64,000 nucleotides of DNA, taken from JBNKHG01 sp050290225 (GTDB lineage Bacteria > Pseudomonadota > Gammaproteobacteria > Pseudomonadales > Cellvibrionaceae). Position numbers and translations under genes: made by a program. The notes below the pieces were generated by a model. The model did no database searches and was not told the DNA's origin. It saw nothing but the letters and a program-made list of their open reading frames with translations. This document shows positions 16,223 to 24,798 of this stretch, one piece after another (positions within the stretch are counted from its first letter, which is position 1; each line of letters starts with the position of its first letter). The stretch lies in NCBI GenBank assembly GCA_050290225.1, contig JBNKHG010000069.1, forward strand, positions 9,267-73,266. The letters are read 5' to 3'.

Positions 16223-17692
16223 TCAGTTTTCGCTCAGGGCCGCATTGCCAGGCGATTCACTGTTCCACCCCCCACCCAAGGCTTTGTACAGGGCGACCGT
16301 ATCACTGAGATAGCGTTGGTGATTTTCCAACAGGGCCAGCTCGGCTGATAACAGCGAACGCTCCGCCTCAAACACTTGCAATTGAGTCACCATTCCTTCT
16401 CGCAACTGGGCGCGAATCTGGTCGGTGACGATACGCAGCTTGTCGCGACGCTCCAGAAACTGCCCGTGTTGGCGGTTGCGGCTGGCAACATTGACAAGGG
16501 CATTTTCCACCTCCTCAAACGCCCTTATTACCGTACTTCGGTACTCCGCCTCAACCACCTTGGTTTGCGCTTCACTGACCCGGACCCGCGCGCGCACATT
16601 GGGATCAAAAATGGGCAGGGTGACGGTCGGGGTCAAGCCAAAAGTCAGGTCCTTCAACAACTGGGAAAATTCACTGCTGGTGGCACCGGTGTTAGCAGTG
16701 AGACTGATCGAAGGCAGCTTGGCAAGACGCGCCTGCCCCTCAAGCTCATGCGCCTGCAATACGCGATACTCGGCGGCGAGAATATCCGGGCGGCGGGATA
16801 GCAATTGGGCCGGCAACCCACCCGGCACCCGCTGAACCTCCACAGTATCGCTGAGGTGCTGTTTGGGTATCCGCAAGTCCCCGGCAGGCATGCCCACCAG
16901 GGTAGACAACGCATTTTCGGAAAGCTTCCGCAGGCGTTGCAATTCCATCAGGTCGTTATGTAAACGCCCCACTTCCGCCTGTTGTTGCAACACCTGTGTT
17001 TTGGGGATAATGCCCTCACGCAGCTGGGCCTCAAAGATACTCTGTATCTGGCGGTTATTGCGCAATGCCGATTGCTGGCGGTCAATCTGCTCATCGAGTT
17101 TGCGCAACTGAAAATAGGTTTGCGACAGATCGGATACCAGGCTCAGGTAGCCGGCGCGCCAGTCCGCCTCTGACGCCTTCAAACCCGCCGTCTGTGCTTT
17201 CACTCCCTTTTTCAATTTACCCCAGATATCAACTTCCCAGCCCAGCGCCACCGCCTGGGAAACGGTGTGGTCGACATCGGTGCCCTCGAATTTTTGAAAG
17301 CTGGCCCCCAGGGCGGCGTCAATGGTAGGCAGGCGCGAGGCCTGCGCCTGGCCAATGGCGGCTTCGGCCACTTCAGTGCGCGCAGCCAGCACTCGCAGGT
17401 CCAGGTTATTTTCAACGGCCTGCGCTATCAGTTGATCCAGGTAAGGGTCGTTAAAATTGCGCCACCAGTCCGGGCGTATTGTCTCCTCAGCCGTCGCCTT
17501 TAGCAGCGCCGCATCGGACCATCGACTTTTTTCCACCACATCCGGGCGCTGGTACTCGGGTCCAGCCAGTTCTCCACAACTATTGAGCAGCAGCGAGACC
17601 ACCAGTACCGGGCAATAAATGAGGTGATATACAGAGAAATGGGTCGAGATTTTCCAAGCGTTGGATGTCGCCCTTTCCAACGTCGATAACAT
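16223..17692 (-). CDS. Outer-membrane factor lipoprotein (TolC/NodT family)
   Basis: 489 residues; GGAGG before the ATG. The signal region ends in a lipobox (LLLNSCG, Cys about 39), followed by PEYQRPDV typical of NodT/CusC-type factors and two repeated outer-membrane-efflux halves with long helices. It forms the outer-membrane channel for the ABC exporter/HlyD pair downstream. It appears to be the first gene of the exporter operon unless the leader peptide at 17819 is cotranscribed. Confidence 0.92.
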   Translation of the reverse strand: MLSTLERATSNAWKISTHFSVYHLIYCPVLVVSLLLNSCGELAGPEYQRPDVVEKSRWSDAALLKATAEETIRPDWWRNFNDPYLDQLIAQAVENNLDLRVLAARTEVAEAAIGQAQASRLPTIDAALGASFQKFEGTDVDHTVSQAVALGWEVDIWGKLKKGVKAQTAGLKASEADWRAGYLSLVSDLSQTYFQLRKLDEQIDRQQSALRNNRQIQSIFEAQLREGIIPKTQVLQQQAEVGRLHNDLMELQRLRKLSENALSTLVGMPAGDLRIPKQHLSDTVEVQRVPGGLPAQLLSRRPDILAAEYRVLQAHELEGQARLAKLPSISLTANTGATSSEFSQLLKDLTFGLTPTVTLPIFDPNVRARVRVSEAQTKVVEAEYRSTVIRAFEEVENALVNVASRNRQHGQFLERRDKLRIVTDQIRAQLREGMVTQLQVFEAERSLLSAELALLENHQRYLSDTVALYKALGGGWNSESPGNAALSEN

Positions 17693-17818
17693 GCTCGACC
17701 TCCACCACCTGTATCAGTGACTGTGAATTTTATGGCGTGGCCAGCGAGAACAGCAGAACCTCAATGATACTAACGCCACCTAACCAGAAAGATACCCCTT
17801 CGGAAAAATACTCGCCGC

Positions 17819-18010
17819 CTAGCGCAGACGACGTTGATTTGCCCAGGCATGATCCATCAAAAAGTGTTTTGAACGCTTAGAGGTATCCTGTTGTTTTTGT
17901 TGCAACTGAAAACCCGCACGGCGTGAACTGGCGCCACCGAAAATGACACTCATCGCCTGCTGGTCCAGTTCGACACTGTCAGCCAAGTCTTTCACAACGA
18001 TCTTTGCCAT
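17819..18010 (-). CDS. Double-glycine leader peptide F (short basic core)
   Basis: 63 residues from the ATG at 18010 (GGGAG ribosome site), rather than the in-frame start at 18043. Leader MAKIVVKDLADSVELDQQAM...IFGG matches the other leaders (KDL, LD, AM). The core, residues 27-63, is short and basic (SSRRAGFQLQQKQQ ... NQRRLR) and unrelated to the NNQAI cores. It lies 126 bp upstream of the outer-membrane factor gene, so it may be the first gene of the exporter operon. No good sigma-54 promoter was found upstream; an array of 17-bp repeats is there instead. Confidence 0.72.
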   Translation of the reverse strand: MAKIVVKDLADSVELDQQAMSVIFGGASSRRAGFQLQQKQQDTSKRSKHFLMDHAWANQRRLR

Positions 18011-18043
18011 GGTCTTACTCCCATCGTCGATGGATACAAACAC

Positions 18044-18179
18044 CTGTCGTTAACAGTCGTCTGTTGTTAATGGCCGTCCGCGGTTAACAGCAAACTGTCG
18101 TCAACAGCCATCTGTCGTTAACAACCATCTGTCGTTAACAACCATCTGTCATGATCAGCTATCCGCGATTGATAGCCGT
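18044..18179. repeat. Eight tandem 17-bp repeats upstream of peptide F
   Basis: Eight head-to-tail 17-bp units without gaps, consensus CTGTCGTTAACARCCAT; units 5 and 6 are identical and the others diverge. Most contain GTTAAC or a close variant. A period of 17 bp is not a whole number of helical turns. The array lies 34 bp upstream of the peptide ATG and could be a multi-site operator or simple slippage product. The rest of the gap to 18383 is AT-rich with nothing recognised. Confidence 0.9.
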
Positions 18180-18383
18180 ATAGCCAACTGCTCTTCCAGT
18201 ATAGTCGGTTATTTGCCAACTCATTGCGGTGTAACCACTTTCTATTAGCACGGCAATTCATTAGCGGATTTTTTATTAATACGTTTATTAATAAATGGTC
18301 AGTGAGATAATTTGGGGTTGTCTGTGCCGGCTGTTAAAACGATGAATCGATTCACTGCGCGCACAACACCTGCTCGACAGGCG

Positions 18384-19922
18384 CTAATTGAACATTGACA
18401 CCAGCTCTCGCACCCTTGTTATCAACTCGGTTACCACACTATCAAGTAAGCCTTTGCGCCAGAGGTAAATCACCACGGCGGCAACCAGCCCCAGCAACAG
18501 CAAAGTCACACCGTGCCAGGCGGCGGGTGCCCGTTGCCTGTTTGGTCGCCGCTCTTCCGGCACCGGCCTCGTGATATCCGCATCCTGCTCGGGCGCCTGG
18601 TAGTAGACAGTCACCATCGGATCTTCGGCCGCGGCATTTTCCGCGCTAAACGCCAGGCGAGCCCGGCCCAACTCGATCTCATCGCCCGACTGTAACCGGG
18701 CATTGTCCACCAACGCACCATTGATTTTGACACCATTGCGGGCGCCCCTATTTTCAATCGACCAGGATCCATCGATAAATTGCAATTTGGCGTGGACTTT
18801 GGAGACACTGCGATCTGACAAAACAATATCATTGTCGTCCCCACGACCGAGTAAGTAGGCGCGTGGCTGCAGCTCCCATTCCTGGGCAGGCGAAGCCGAT
18901 CGGTCCACCAGGCGTGCTATCGGGGGTGGAGTGAGGGGAGAAGCCAGGTTATTGATAGATCCCAGAAACTGCGTTTCATCGTCCGGGCCGGGTGCCGGCT
19001 GGTCAACGGCGGGAGGGGATGGTGCAAAAGCGTTGTGATTGGCAGAAGATACCGCACCCGGCGACACCGGCTTGGGCGCATCATCACTCAGGGGAGAGGG
19101 CGGCGACGGTGGGTGTCCGGCCCCGGGCGTGGCCTTTAATCCCTGGGCGGCCCGCGCACCTGCCAATACTCTCAGCCCCGGTGAATGGGCGTTTGGCTTA
19201 GAAGATACCGGCGCCGGCGACGGGGCCTCGGGCGGACGTTCATTGTCGGTGGCAGCGGCCGAAGTCCCGGTCATGCTTTCGACTGTGCGCAATTGGGTTC
19301 GACCGTCATCTTCGGGTTCCCGCTGGAGCTGGGTCTGCGACGGTCCCAGCAATATAAATCGCTGTTGGTCAAAGCGCAGTTCATCCCCCGGGTAGGCTTT
19401 GGCCTCCTCCACCCGGGTGTCATTAATAAAGGTTCCATTGGCGGATTGAAGGTCGACCACCCGCAGGCAGTCCTCTTCGATAATCAGACGCGCATGCCGA
19501 CGCGAGAGCAGATTGCTGTCAATGGAGATATCACATTCCGCTGAACGACCGATAACGGACTCTGCGTCGAGGCGATAGAACTGGTTGCCGAAGTCGTTGG
19601 ACGCCGAACGCAGCGCCCAATCGCCGGGGCGACACTGGTTCGGGTCGCTGACTTCAAGCTCCACATTGCCAAGGCGGATCCGGTCCCAGCTTTTCAACTC
19701 GGCCCGCTCGCTGATTCGACGCTCGTTGACAAAGGTGCCACTGGCACTCATCAGGTCGACGATATAGTAACGGTGGTCTTCGCAAATCACCTCCGCGTGG
19801 AAGTCGGACACGCTCGGGTCGTCAAGCACCAGGTGATTACTTTCGTCTCGCCCCAGGGTCACCGTGGCAAATGAAAGCTTTACAAAGGTTTGCGGTTTTT
19901 GGCACAACTGCAGTTTGAGCAT
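18384..19922 (-). CDS. Triple-FHA protein with proline-rich linker and C-terminal membrane anchor
   Basis: 512 residues. FHA domains at about 18-90 (ASGTFVNERR), 110-180 (SRRHARLI, SANGTFIND) and 335-410 (VSKVHAKLQF, ARNGVKING) are separated by a Pro/Ala/Ser-rich linker (about 210-320). A single membrane helix near the C-terminus (WHGVTLLLLGLVAAVVIYLW) is followed by a short tail. It should bind phospho-threonine peptides on the cytoplasmic face. Its kinase partner is probably the one at 24799. It is a separate transcription unit upstream of the exporter operon, same strand. Confidence 0.9.
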   Translation of the reverse strand: MLKLQLCQKPQTFVKLSFATVTLGRDESNHLVLDDPSVSDFHAEVICEDHRYYIVDLMSASGTFVNERRISERAELKSWDRIRLGNVELEVSDPNQCRPGDWALRSASNDFGNQFYRLDAESVIGRSAECDISIDSNLLSRRHARLIIEEDCLRVVDLQSANGTFINDTRVEEAKAYPGDELRFDQQRFILLGPSQTQLQREPEDDGRTQLRTVESMTGTSAAATDNERPPEAPSPAPVSSKPNAHSPGLRVLAGARAAQGLKATPGAGHPPSPPSPLSDDAPKPVSPGAVSSANHNAFAPSPPAVDQPAPGPDDETQFLGSINNLASPLTPPPIARLVDRSASPAQEWELQPRAYLLGRGDDNDIVLSDRSVSKVHAKLQFIDGSWSIENRGARNGVKINGALVDNARLQSGDEIELGRARLAFSAENAAAEDPMVTVYYQAPEQDADITRPVPEERRPNRQRAPAAWHGVTLLLLGLVAAVVIYLWRKGLLDSVVTELITRVRELVSMFN

Positions 19923-20164
19923 CCGTCGAAAGCCCCGGTCTCACCGAAAATTCTAATGTATGTCCGTCCGGAAACACGAATTACCACTCGGGTTTTTCAT
20001 TGGAGCAACACTGCGAGCGTTTTCTTTAAAAGCACCAGGGCCACCCAGTGAACTCAAAACGCTGAGATTCTCTCAGCTATTGAAGTATTGGATTGCCACG
20101 CTGTCGGACCATCGCAATGACGAACCTGCGTCTCCGGAAGTGCACTGCCTAAGCCGCACACGAG
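19923..20164. other. Divergent intergenic region, left part
   Basis: Separates the divergent FHA and ion-channel genes. No gene or clear promoter was recognised before the 20-bp repeats; a GTGCAC resembling the repeat core is already present near 20140. Confidence 0.4.
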
Positions 20165-20264
20165 ATAAATCGAAAGTGCACCTCATAAATCTAAAGTGCA
20201 CCTCATAAATCTACAGTGCACCTCATAAATCAAAAGTGCACCCCATAAATCAAAAGTGCACTAC
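20165..20264. repeat. Five tandem 20-bp repeats with GTGCAC core
   Basis: Five adjacent 20-bp units, consensus ATAAATCWAAAGTGCACCTC, each with the palindrome GTGCAC, ending in a partial copy. Twenty bp is about two helical turns, so the cores lie on one face of the DNA. They end 80 bp before the ion-channel start, a position suited to a regulatory array. Confidence 0.9.
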
Positions 20265-20344
20265 ATAAACCATAGAATATAGCAGAGCCTGGCGCCCCGT
20301 CCTCGACTACACTAATAACCAATGTGTCTTAGCGATACGGGTTT

Positions 20345-21481
20345 ATGAGCCAACAAGCCGATATCAACCACGTGCTCGACGAACATCGCCAATGGCTGGC
20401 ATCGGGCAAGCAAGCGGGCAAGCGTGCGGATCTCGCCGGCGCTCGCTTGGACAGTATGGATCTCAGCGGGGTCGATCTCAGCGCCGCGGTCCTGAAGGGC
20501 GCCTCACTGAAAAATACCAACCTCAGCGGCGCCCGCCTGATTCATACGGATTTCAGCGACGCCTGCCTGCAGGGTGCCAGACTCGATCGCACCACCCTGT
20601 TGCTGGCGGACTTTACCGGCGCCGATCTGCGCCAGGCCAACCTGTCGGATTCAATCACCGATCCCGATCAGGCGGAGGGTCAAATGCGACGCGGCCCCAA
20701 GTTCAAGGATGCCGACCTGCAGGAGGCCAGCCTCATCCGTGCCTATTGCTATATTTCCGATTTTTCCGGCGCCAACCTGCAAGGCGCCAATTTGGAGGGC
20801 GCCCTGCTGGAGCGGGCCAATTTGTCGGACAACAATCTGTCAGCTATTTCACTGCGCGGCGCCAATCTCAGCGGCGCCAATTTACAGCGCAGTGACCTGA
20901 GTCGGTCAGACCTCTCTGACGCGCGCCTGGTCCACGCCAATCTGCATCGCGCCCGGTTGAGCCAGGCGCGACTCTCGGGTGCACAACTGCAGGCCGCCAA
21001 CTTTGACGACTCCCAGGTGGATGGCGTCAGCTACGACAGGCAAACACTTTTTCGCGGCATTCGCGTCGCCAACTGCTTCGGCAGTGCCCGCTTTCGGCGC
21101 TTTGCCCAGGATCAGGACTTTATTGAGGAATTCAAAGAGGCCCACCCCTATTCCTACTATGTGTGGCTGGGGCTTACCGATTGCGGTCGCTCCATGCTGC
21201 GAGTGGTGCTCTGGTCGCTGTGTCTGGCGGTCAGTTTCGGGATCATCTACTTCCTGCTGGGGGAAAACGCTTTCGCCGTCAGCAACAAAGACACCCTCAG
21301 TTGGAGCCTGTTTACCAGCCTCTATTACAGCGTGGTTACCTTTACCACCCTCGGTTTTGGTGACATTACGCCACGCACACCGCTGGCGGCGGCACTGGTC
21401 ATGGTGGAAGTGATCGTGGGCTATTTAATGCTGGGCATTTTGATTTCCATTCTCGCCACCAAGGTGGCCCGGCGCAGCTGA
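20345..21481 (+). CDS. Pentapeptide-repeat protein fused to a two-helix potassium-type ion channel
   Basis: 378 residues. Residues about 30-225 are pentapeptide repeats of A(D/N)LxG type forming a right-handed beta helix. Two membrane helices follow (MLRVVLWSLCLAVSFGIIYFL and the C-terminal MVEVIVGYLMLGILISILAT), flanking a pore loop with the selectivity filter TLGFGD. It is a probable K+-selective pore with a cytoplasmic ligand or protein-binding head. No ribosome site is obvious. It is a close neighbour of the FHA and kinase genes; a role in peptide response or membrane-potential signalling is inference only. Confidence 0.9.
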   Translation: MSQQADINHVLDEHRQWLASGKQAGKRADLAGARLDSMDLSGVDLSAAVLKGASLKNTNLSGARLIHTDFSDACLQGARLDRTTLLLADFTGADLRQANLSDSITDPDQAEGQMRRGPKFKDADLQEASLIRAYCYISDFSGANLQGANLEGALLERANLSDNNLSAISLRGANLSGANLQRSDLSRSDLSDARLVHANLHRARLSQARLSGAQLQAANFDDSQVDGVSYDRQTLFRGIRVANCFGSARFRRFAQDQDFIEEFKEAHPYSYYVWLGLTDCGRSMLRVVLWSLCLAVSFGIIYFLLGENAFAVSNKDTLSWSLFTSLYYSVVTFTTLGFGDITPRTPLAAALVMVEVIVGYLMLGILISILATKVARRS

Positions 21482-21503
21482 TACTACCGACAGACTTTTA
21501 AGC

Positions 21504-22409
21504 ATGGTTTCACCAACGTCAAACGACCGGGAAACGTCCACCTGCAACCAGCGCTTTAACAAACGCCTGTTCAAGCCAATAGCGATCATTTTTACACTGC
21601 TACTGTTAGCGAGTTGCACCCTCGGACAGCGTGCCGGCCAGGCACAACTGCGACTCGCCGTCGAGCGGGGTTTTACGATGCGAGTGCTAGCCGCACCCCG
21701 GTTCGATCTCCTGATCGCCGAACGCATTCATGCCCCGGGACTGCCGCTGGTTATTTATATCGAAGGTGATGGTCACGCCTGGTCATCCCTTCACCGGCTT
21801 TCCCCGGACCCGACACCGCAACGGCCACTCGCGCTGCAGTTGGCCCTGGTCGATCCACGTGACAATGTCATCTATATTGCACGCCCGTGCCAGTATGTGT
21901 TGACGCAGGGACGGGACAGGGGCTGCGACCCCGCGTTCTGGAGTTCCCACCGTTTTGCCGAGCCGGTGATCGCCGCGGTCGACGCGGCCGTTGGTGATTT
22001 GCGCCGGCAATACAACGCCCCCGAAGTCGAGCTGATTGGCTATTCCGGCGGTGGCGCGGTGGCTACGCTGGCGGCGGCACGGCGACAGGATGTGTCATTG
22101 CTGAGAACGGTGGCGGGCAATTTGAATCACCGCCTTTTGATGGATCACCACCGGGTCTCCCCCTTGAGCGGCTCCCTGAATCCGGTTGACGTGGCCCCGC
22201 AAATTTCAGACCTGTGTCAGGTACATTACTCCGGGGAACGCGATACTCGAGTGCCGGCATTTGTCGCCAGGGATTTCATCGCGCACCTGGCTCCCGATCA
22301 CCGCGCTATTCACACCACTGTTTCAGGCGCAGAACACAATCGCGGCTGGCTGTCGCAGTGGCCGCAGATTATCGCCGTGTCACCCGTCTGTGATCCTTCC
22401 GCTTTATAA
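21504..22409 (+). CDS. Alpha/beta-hydrolase lipoprotein
   Basis: 301 residues. N-terminal basic and hydrophobic region ending in the lipobox LLASC (Cys about 33). The nucleophile elbow YSGGGA (about residue 173) and a final histidine in GAEHN fit a serine hydrolase of the alpha/beta fold. It follows the ion-channel gene by 22 bp and is likely cotranscribed. Substrate unknown. Confidence 0.8.
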   Translation: MVSPTSNDRETSTCNQRFNKRLFKPIAIIFTLLLLASCTLGQRAGQAQLRLAVERGFTMRVLAAPRFDLLIAERIHAPGLPLVIYIEGDGHAWSSLHRLSPDPTPQRPLALQLALVDPRDNVIYIARPCQYVLTQGRDRGCDPAFWSSHRFAEPVIAAVDAAVGDLRRQYNAPEVELIGYSGGGAVATLAAARRQDVSLLRTVAGNLNHRLLMDHHRVSPLSGSLNPVDVAPQISDLCQVHYSGERDTRVPAFVARDFIAHLAPDHRAIHTTVSGAEHNRGWLSQWPQIIAVSPVCDPSAL

Positions 22410-22574
22410 ACCCCACGCCTTATTTTTAGCACTTTAAAGATGAATTCCATATAACAAACCGGCTTAACAAGAAGGCTAATCTTTGCGCGTTTCGCTGGAG
22501 TTTTCGGTAAAAAAAGCTTTAATTATGGAGAAAAGTGTGATTCCGTCCTTCACTTCAAACTTAAAGGCATAAGC

Positions 22575-23945
22575 ATGAATCCTCTAGTGCACGAAGAACA
22601 ACAAACCCTTTTTGTTTCCTGCCTCAAACACACTTCCTGTTGCGCGAGTATTGTATTGCTGGCGGCCAGCGCCAACGTCGCGCAGGCGACACAAAACGGC
22701 GTGCAAGCGGCGACGTTCGAAGTCGTATCAACAATTTGTCCACAAATGGGTCAGCTCAACTCGGAAGGCCTGCTTGACGAGACTCAACAGCAGTTATTTT
22801 TCCGCTGCCGCGAACTGGTGCAAACTAATTTGGAGTTACAAGGAGCTCAAGACCTCCCAAACAGCTTGAGATTGTCCGAAGACGAATTTAACGAGGCCGT
22901 GCAACGAATAGCCCCGGAAGAAACCGAAGTGATGGGCGCCGGCGCCACTGACACTTCCCAGGATCAGCTCACCAACCTCGGCAGTCGCATGCAGGTTTTG
23001 CGTACCGGCCTGAGCAACAATTCCCTGGCGGGCATTTCCTGGTCCGGCGACAGCCTCAGCGGGCTTTCCACCGGCGACAGTAATATGAGCCGCTGGGGCA
23101 TGTTCATCAATGGTATCTACGGTACCGGTGAAAAAGACCCAACGCGGGAAGAGGACGGTTTTGACTATGACGCCTATGGTATCACCCTGGGCCTGGATTA
23201 CCGCTACAGCGACACCACCGTCGCCGGTGTCGCCCTCGGCTTCAGTAATTCCGATGTCGACCTGGACAACAACTTCGGTGAGTTCGATACCGACGGTTAC
23301 AGCCTCTCCCTGTACGGCACCTATTACCTGGAGAACTGGTACATTGAAGGCTCTCTCACCTACGGCGACTATGACTACGAAGGCGAACGCAGAATTACCT
23401 ACAGTTCCAACAATCCCGGCGTAGCGGGCACCAATCAAGTCGTTGAAAGCGATACCGACGGCGAACAACTGGGCTACAGCCTCGGGGCCGGCTATAACGG
23501 CAACAATCAACAGTGGCACTATCATCTGTTTGGCCGCGTTTCGGGAATCGACGCGGACGTGGACGCCTACACGGAAACCGGTTCGGAACTGGCCATGCGC
23601 GTCGAAGACCAGGATGTGGATTCCCTGCAGGCGATCCTGGGCGGCCAGCTCTCCTACGCGTCCAGCCAGGATTTCGGCGTATTCATGCCCTTTATCAGTG
23701 TCGAAGCCAGGCACGAATTCGACGATGAAAGCCGGCGTATCAGGGCGCGGTATCGCTTTGACCCAACCAACACCAACTTCAGCTTTTTGACGGAAGACGC
23801 GGATGAGGACTTCTATCTGCTCAGCGTGGGTACCAGTTTCATTATGAAGAACGGCACCCAGGTATTTTTCAACTATGACAGCGTCTTGGATCTGGACGAT
23901 GTCGACAGCGATACTCTGACCCTGGGGGTTCGCTTCGAGTTGTGA
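22575..23945 (+). CDS. Autotransporter-type outer-membrane beta-barrel protein
   Basis: 456 residues. A signal region ends near ASANVAQA. A short Gln/Glu-rich passenger-like part (about 40-160) is followed by a 12-strand-type autotransporter barrel (about 185-456) with alternating aromatic and polar residues and a terminal LGVRFEL that fits the outer-membrane assembly signal. The passenger is much shorter than in classical autotransporters. It may be a porin-like partner of the neighbouring system rather than a secreted adhesin. Confidence 0.85.
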   Translation: MNPLVHEEQQTLFVSCLKHTSCCASIVLLAASANVAQATQNGVQAATFEVVSTICPQMGQLNSEGLLDETQQQLFFRCRELVQTNLELQGAQDLPNSLRLSEDEFNEAVQRIAPEETEVMGAGATDTSQDQLTNLGSRMQVLRTGLSNNSLAGISWSGDSLSGLSTGDSNMSRWGMFINGIYGTGEKDPTREEDGFDYDAYGITLGLDYRYSDTTVAGVALGFSNSDVDLDNNFGEFDTDGYSLSLYGTYYLENWYIEGSLTYGDYDYEGERRITYSSNNPGVAGTNQVVESDTDGEQLGYSLGAGYNGNNQQWHYHLFGRVSGIDADVDAYTETGSELAMRVEDQDVDSLQAILGGQLSYASSQDFGVFMPFISVEARHEFDDESRRIRARYRFDPTNTNFSFLTEDADEDFYLLSVGTSFIMKNGTQVFFNYDSVLDLDDVDSDTLTLGVRFEL

Positions 23946-24004
23946 TGACCTGAAAGGAACAGACACCGTCATCAACAGGCATTTTTTACGGGTGAAAAAC
24001 TCCG

Positions 24005-24781
24005 GTGACCGTCACAGACTGGCAAATCAGTAGTCAAACGCACTGTGGCAATGTTCGCAAAGTTAACGAAGACAGTCTGTTGGTGCAGCAGCACTACCCG
24101 TTATTGGCTGTCGCCGATGGGATGGGCGGACACCAGGCCGGCGATATCGCCAGCCAGATGTTGATCAATCAGTTGGCCAACCTGTCACTGGAAAATGAAC
24201 TCACCGATGCCGCGGCACAAGTCAGGCAGGCGATTCTCACCGGTAACACCGACATTATCGACTACGGCAAGCGCAATCTTGGCGGACAGACCATCGGCAC
24301 CACGGTGGTCGCCATGCTGGCGCGGGGCAGTGACGGCGCCTGCCTCTGGGCCGGGGACTCCCGCCTCTACCGATACCGCGAACCCGATTTGCAACAGTTG
24401 AGCGAAGACCACAGTTATGTGGGCGAACTGGTCAAATCCGGGCAACTGCACCCGAAGGATGCCCGCCATCACCCCAACGCCAATGTAATCACCCGCACCG
24501 TGGGCGTCGATCCCAAGCTGGAAGTGGCGCAGCTAACTTTTCATATCGTGCCCCGGGACACGTTTTTGCTGTGCAGTGACGGACTCTACAACGAGGCCAG
24601 CAATACGGAACTGCAACAGGCGATGTCTGCCGACGATATCTATCGCGCCTCGGACCAGTTGCTGAACCTGTGCCTGCACCGGGCTGCACGGGACAATATC
24701 TCATTTATCATCGCCCGCGCACTGGATGACAAAACCCCGATTCTGGATGCTACCCTGACGGTTTTCAGTGAGGATGTGTGA
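24005..24781 (+). CDS. PP2C-family serine/threonine protein phosphatase
   Basis: 258 residues with GTG start. The metal-binding motifs are intact: VNEDS, AVADGMGGHQAGD, LCSDGLYN and RDNISFI. It reverses Ser/Thr phosphorylation, and is the natural counterpart of the kinase on the other strand, whose stop lies 17 bp from its own. Kinase, phosphatase and FHA proteins together match the phospho-threonine circuits known from type VI secretion, here beside a type I-like exporter. Confidence 0.92.
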   Translation: MTVTDWQISSQTHCGNVRKVNEDSLLVQQHYPLLAVADGMGGHQAGDIASQMLINQLANLSLENELTDAAAQVRQAILTGNTDIIDYGKRNLGGQTIGTTVVAMLARGSDGACLWAGDSRLYRYREPDLQQLSEDHSYVGELVKSGQLHPKDARHHPNANVITRTVGVDPKLEVAQLTFHIVPRDTFLLCSDGLYNEASNTELQQAMSADDIYRASDQLLNLCLHRAARDNISFIIARALDDKTPILDATLTVFSEDV

Positions 24782-24798
24782 ACCACGCCGCAAAGGTA

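Noticed and set aside
17900..17920. Weak -24/-12-like match within peptide F (GG-N10-GC)
   Set aside because: Lacks the GGCAC part and lies inside the coding sequence.
18044..18179. CRISPR array
   Set aside because: Units are directly adjacent with no spacers and there are no cas genes.
22836..23975. Long minus-strand frame opposite the autotransporter
   Set aside because: Shadow of the barrel gene with Val/Gly-rich composition; the plus strand has a signal region and C-terminal Phe.
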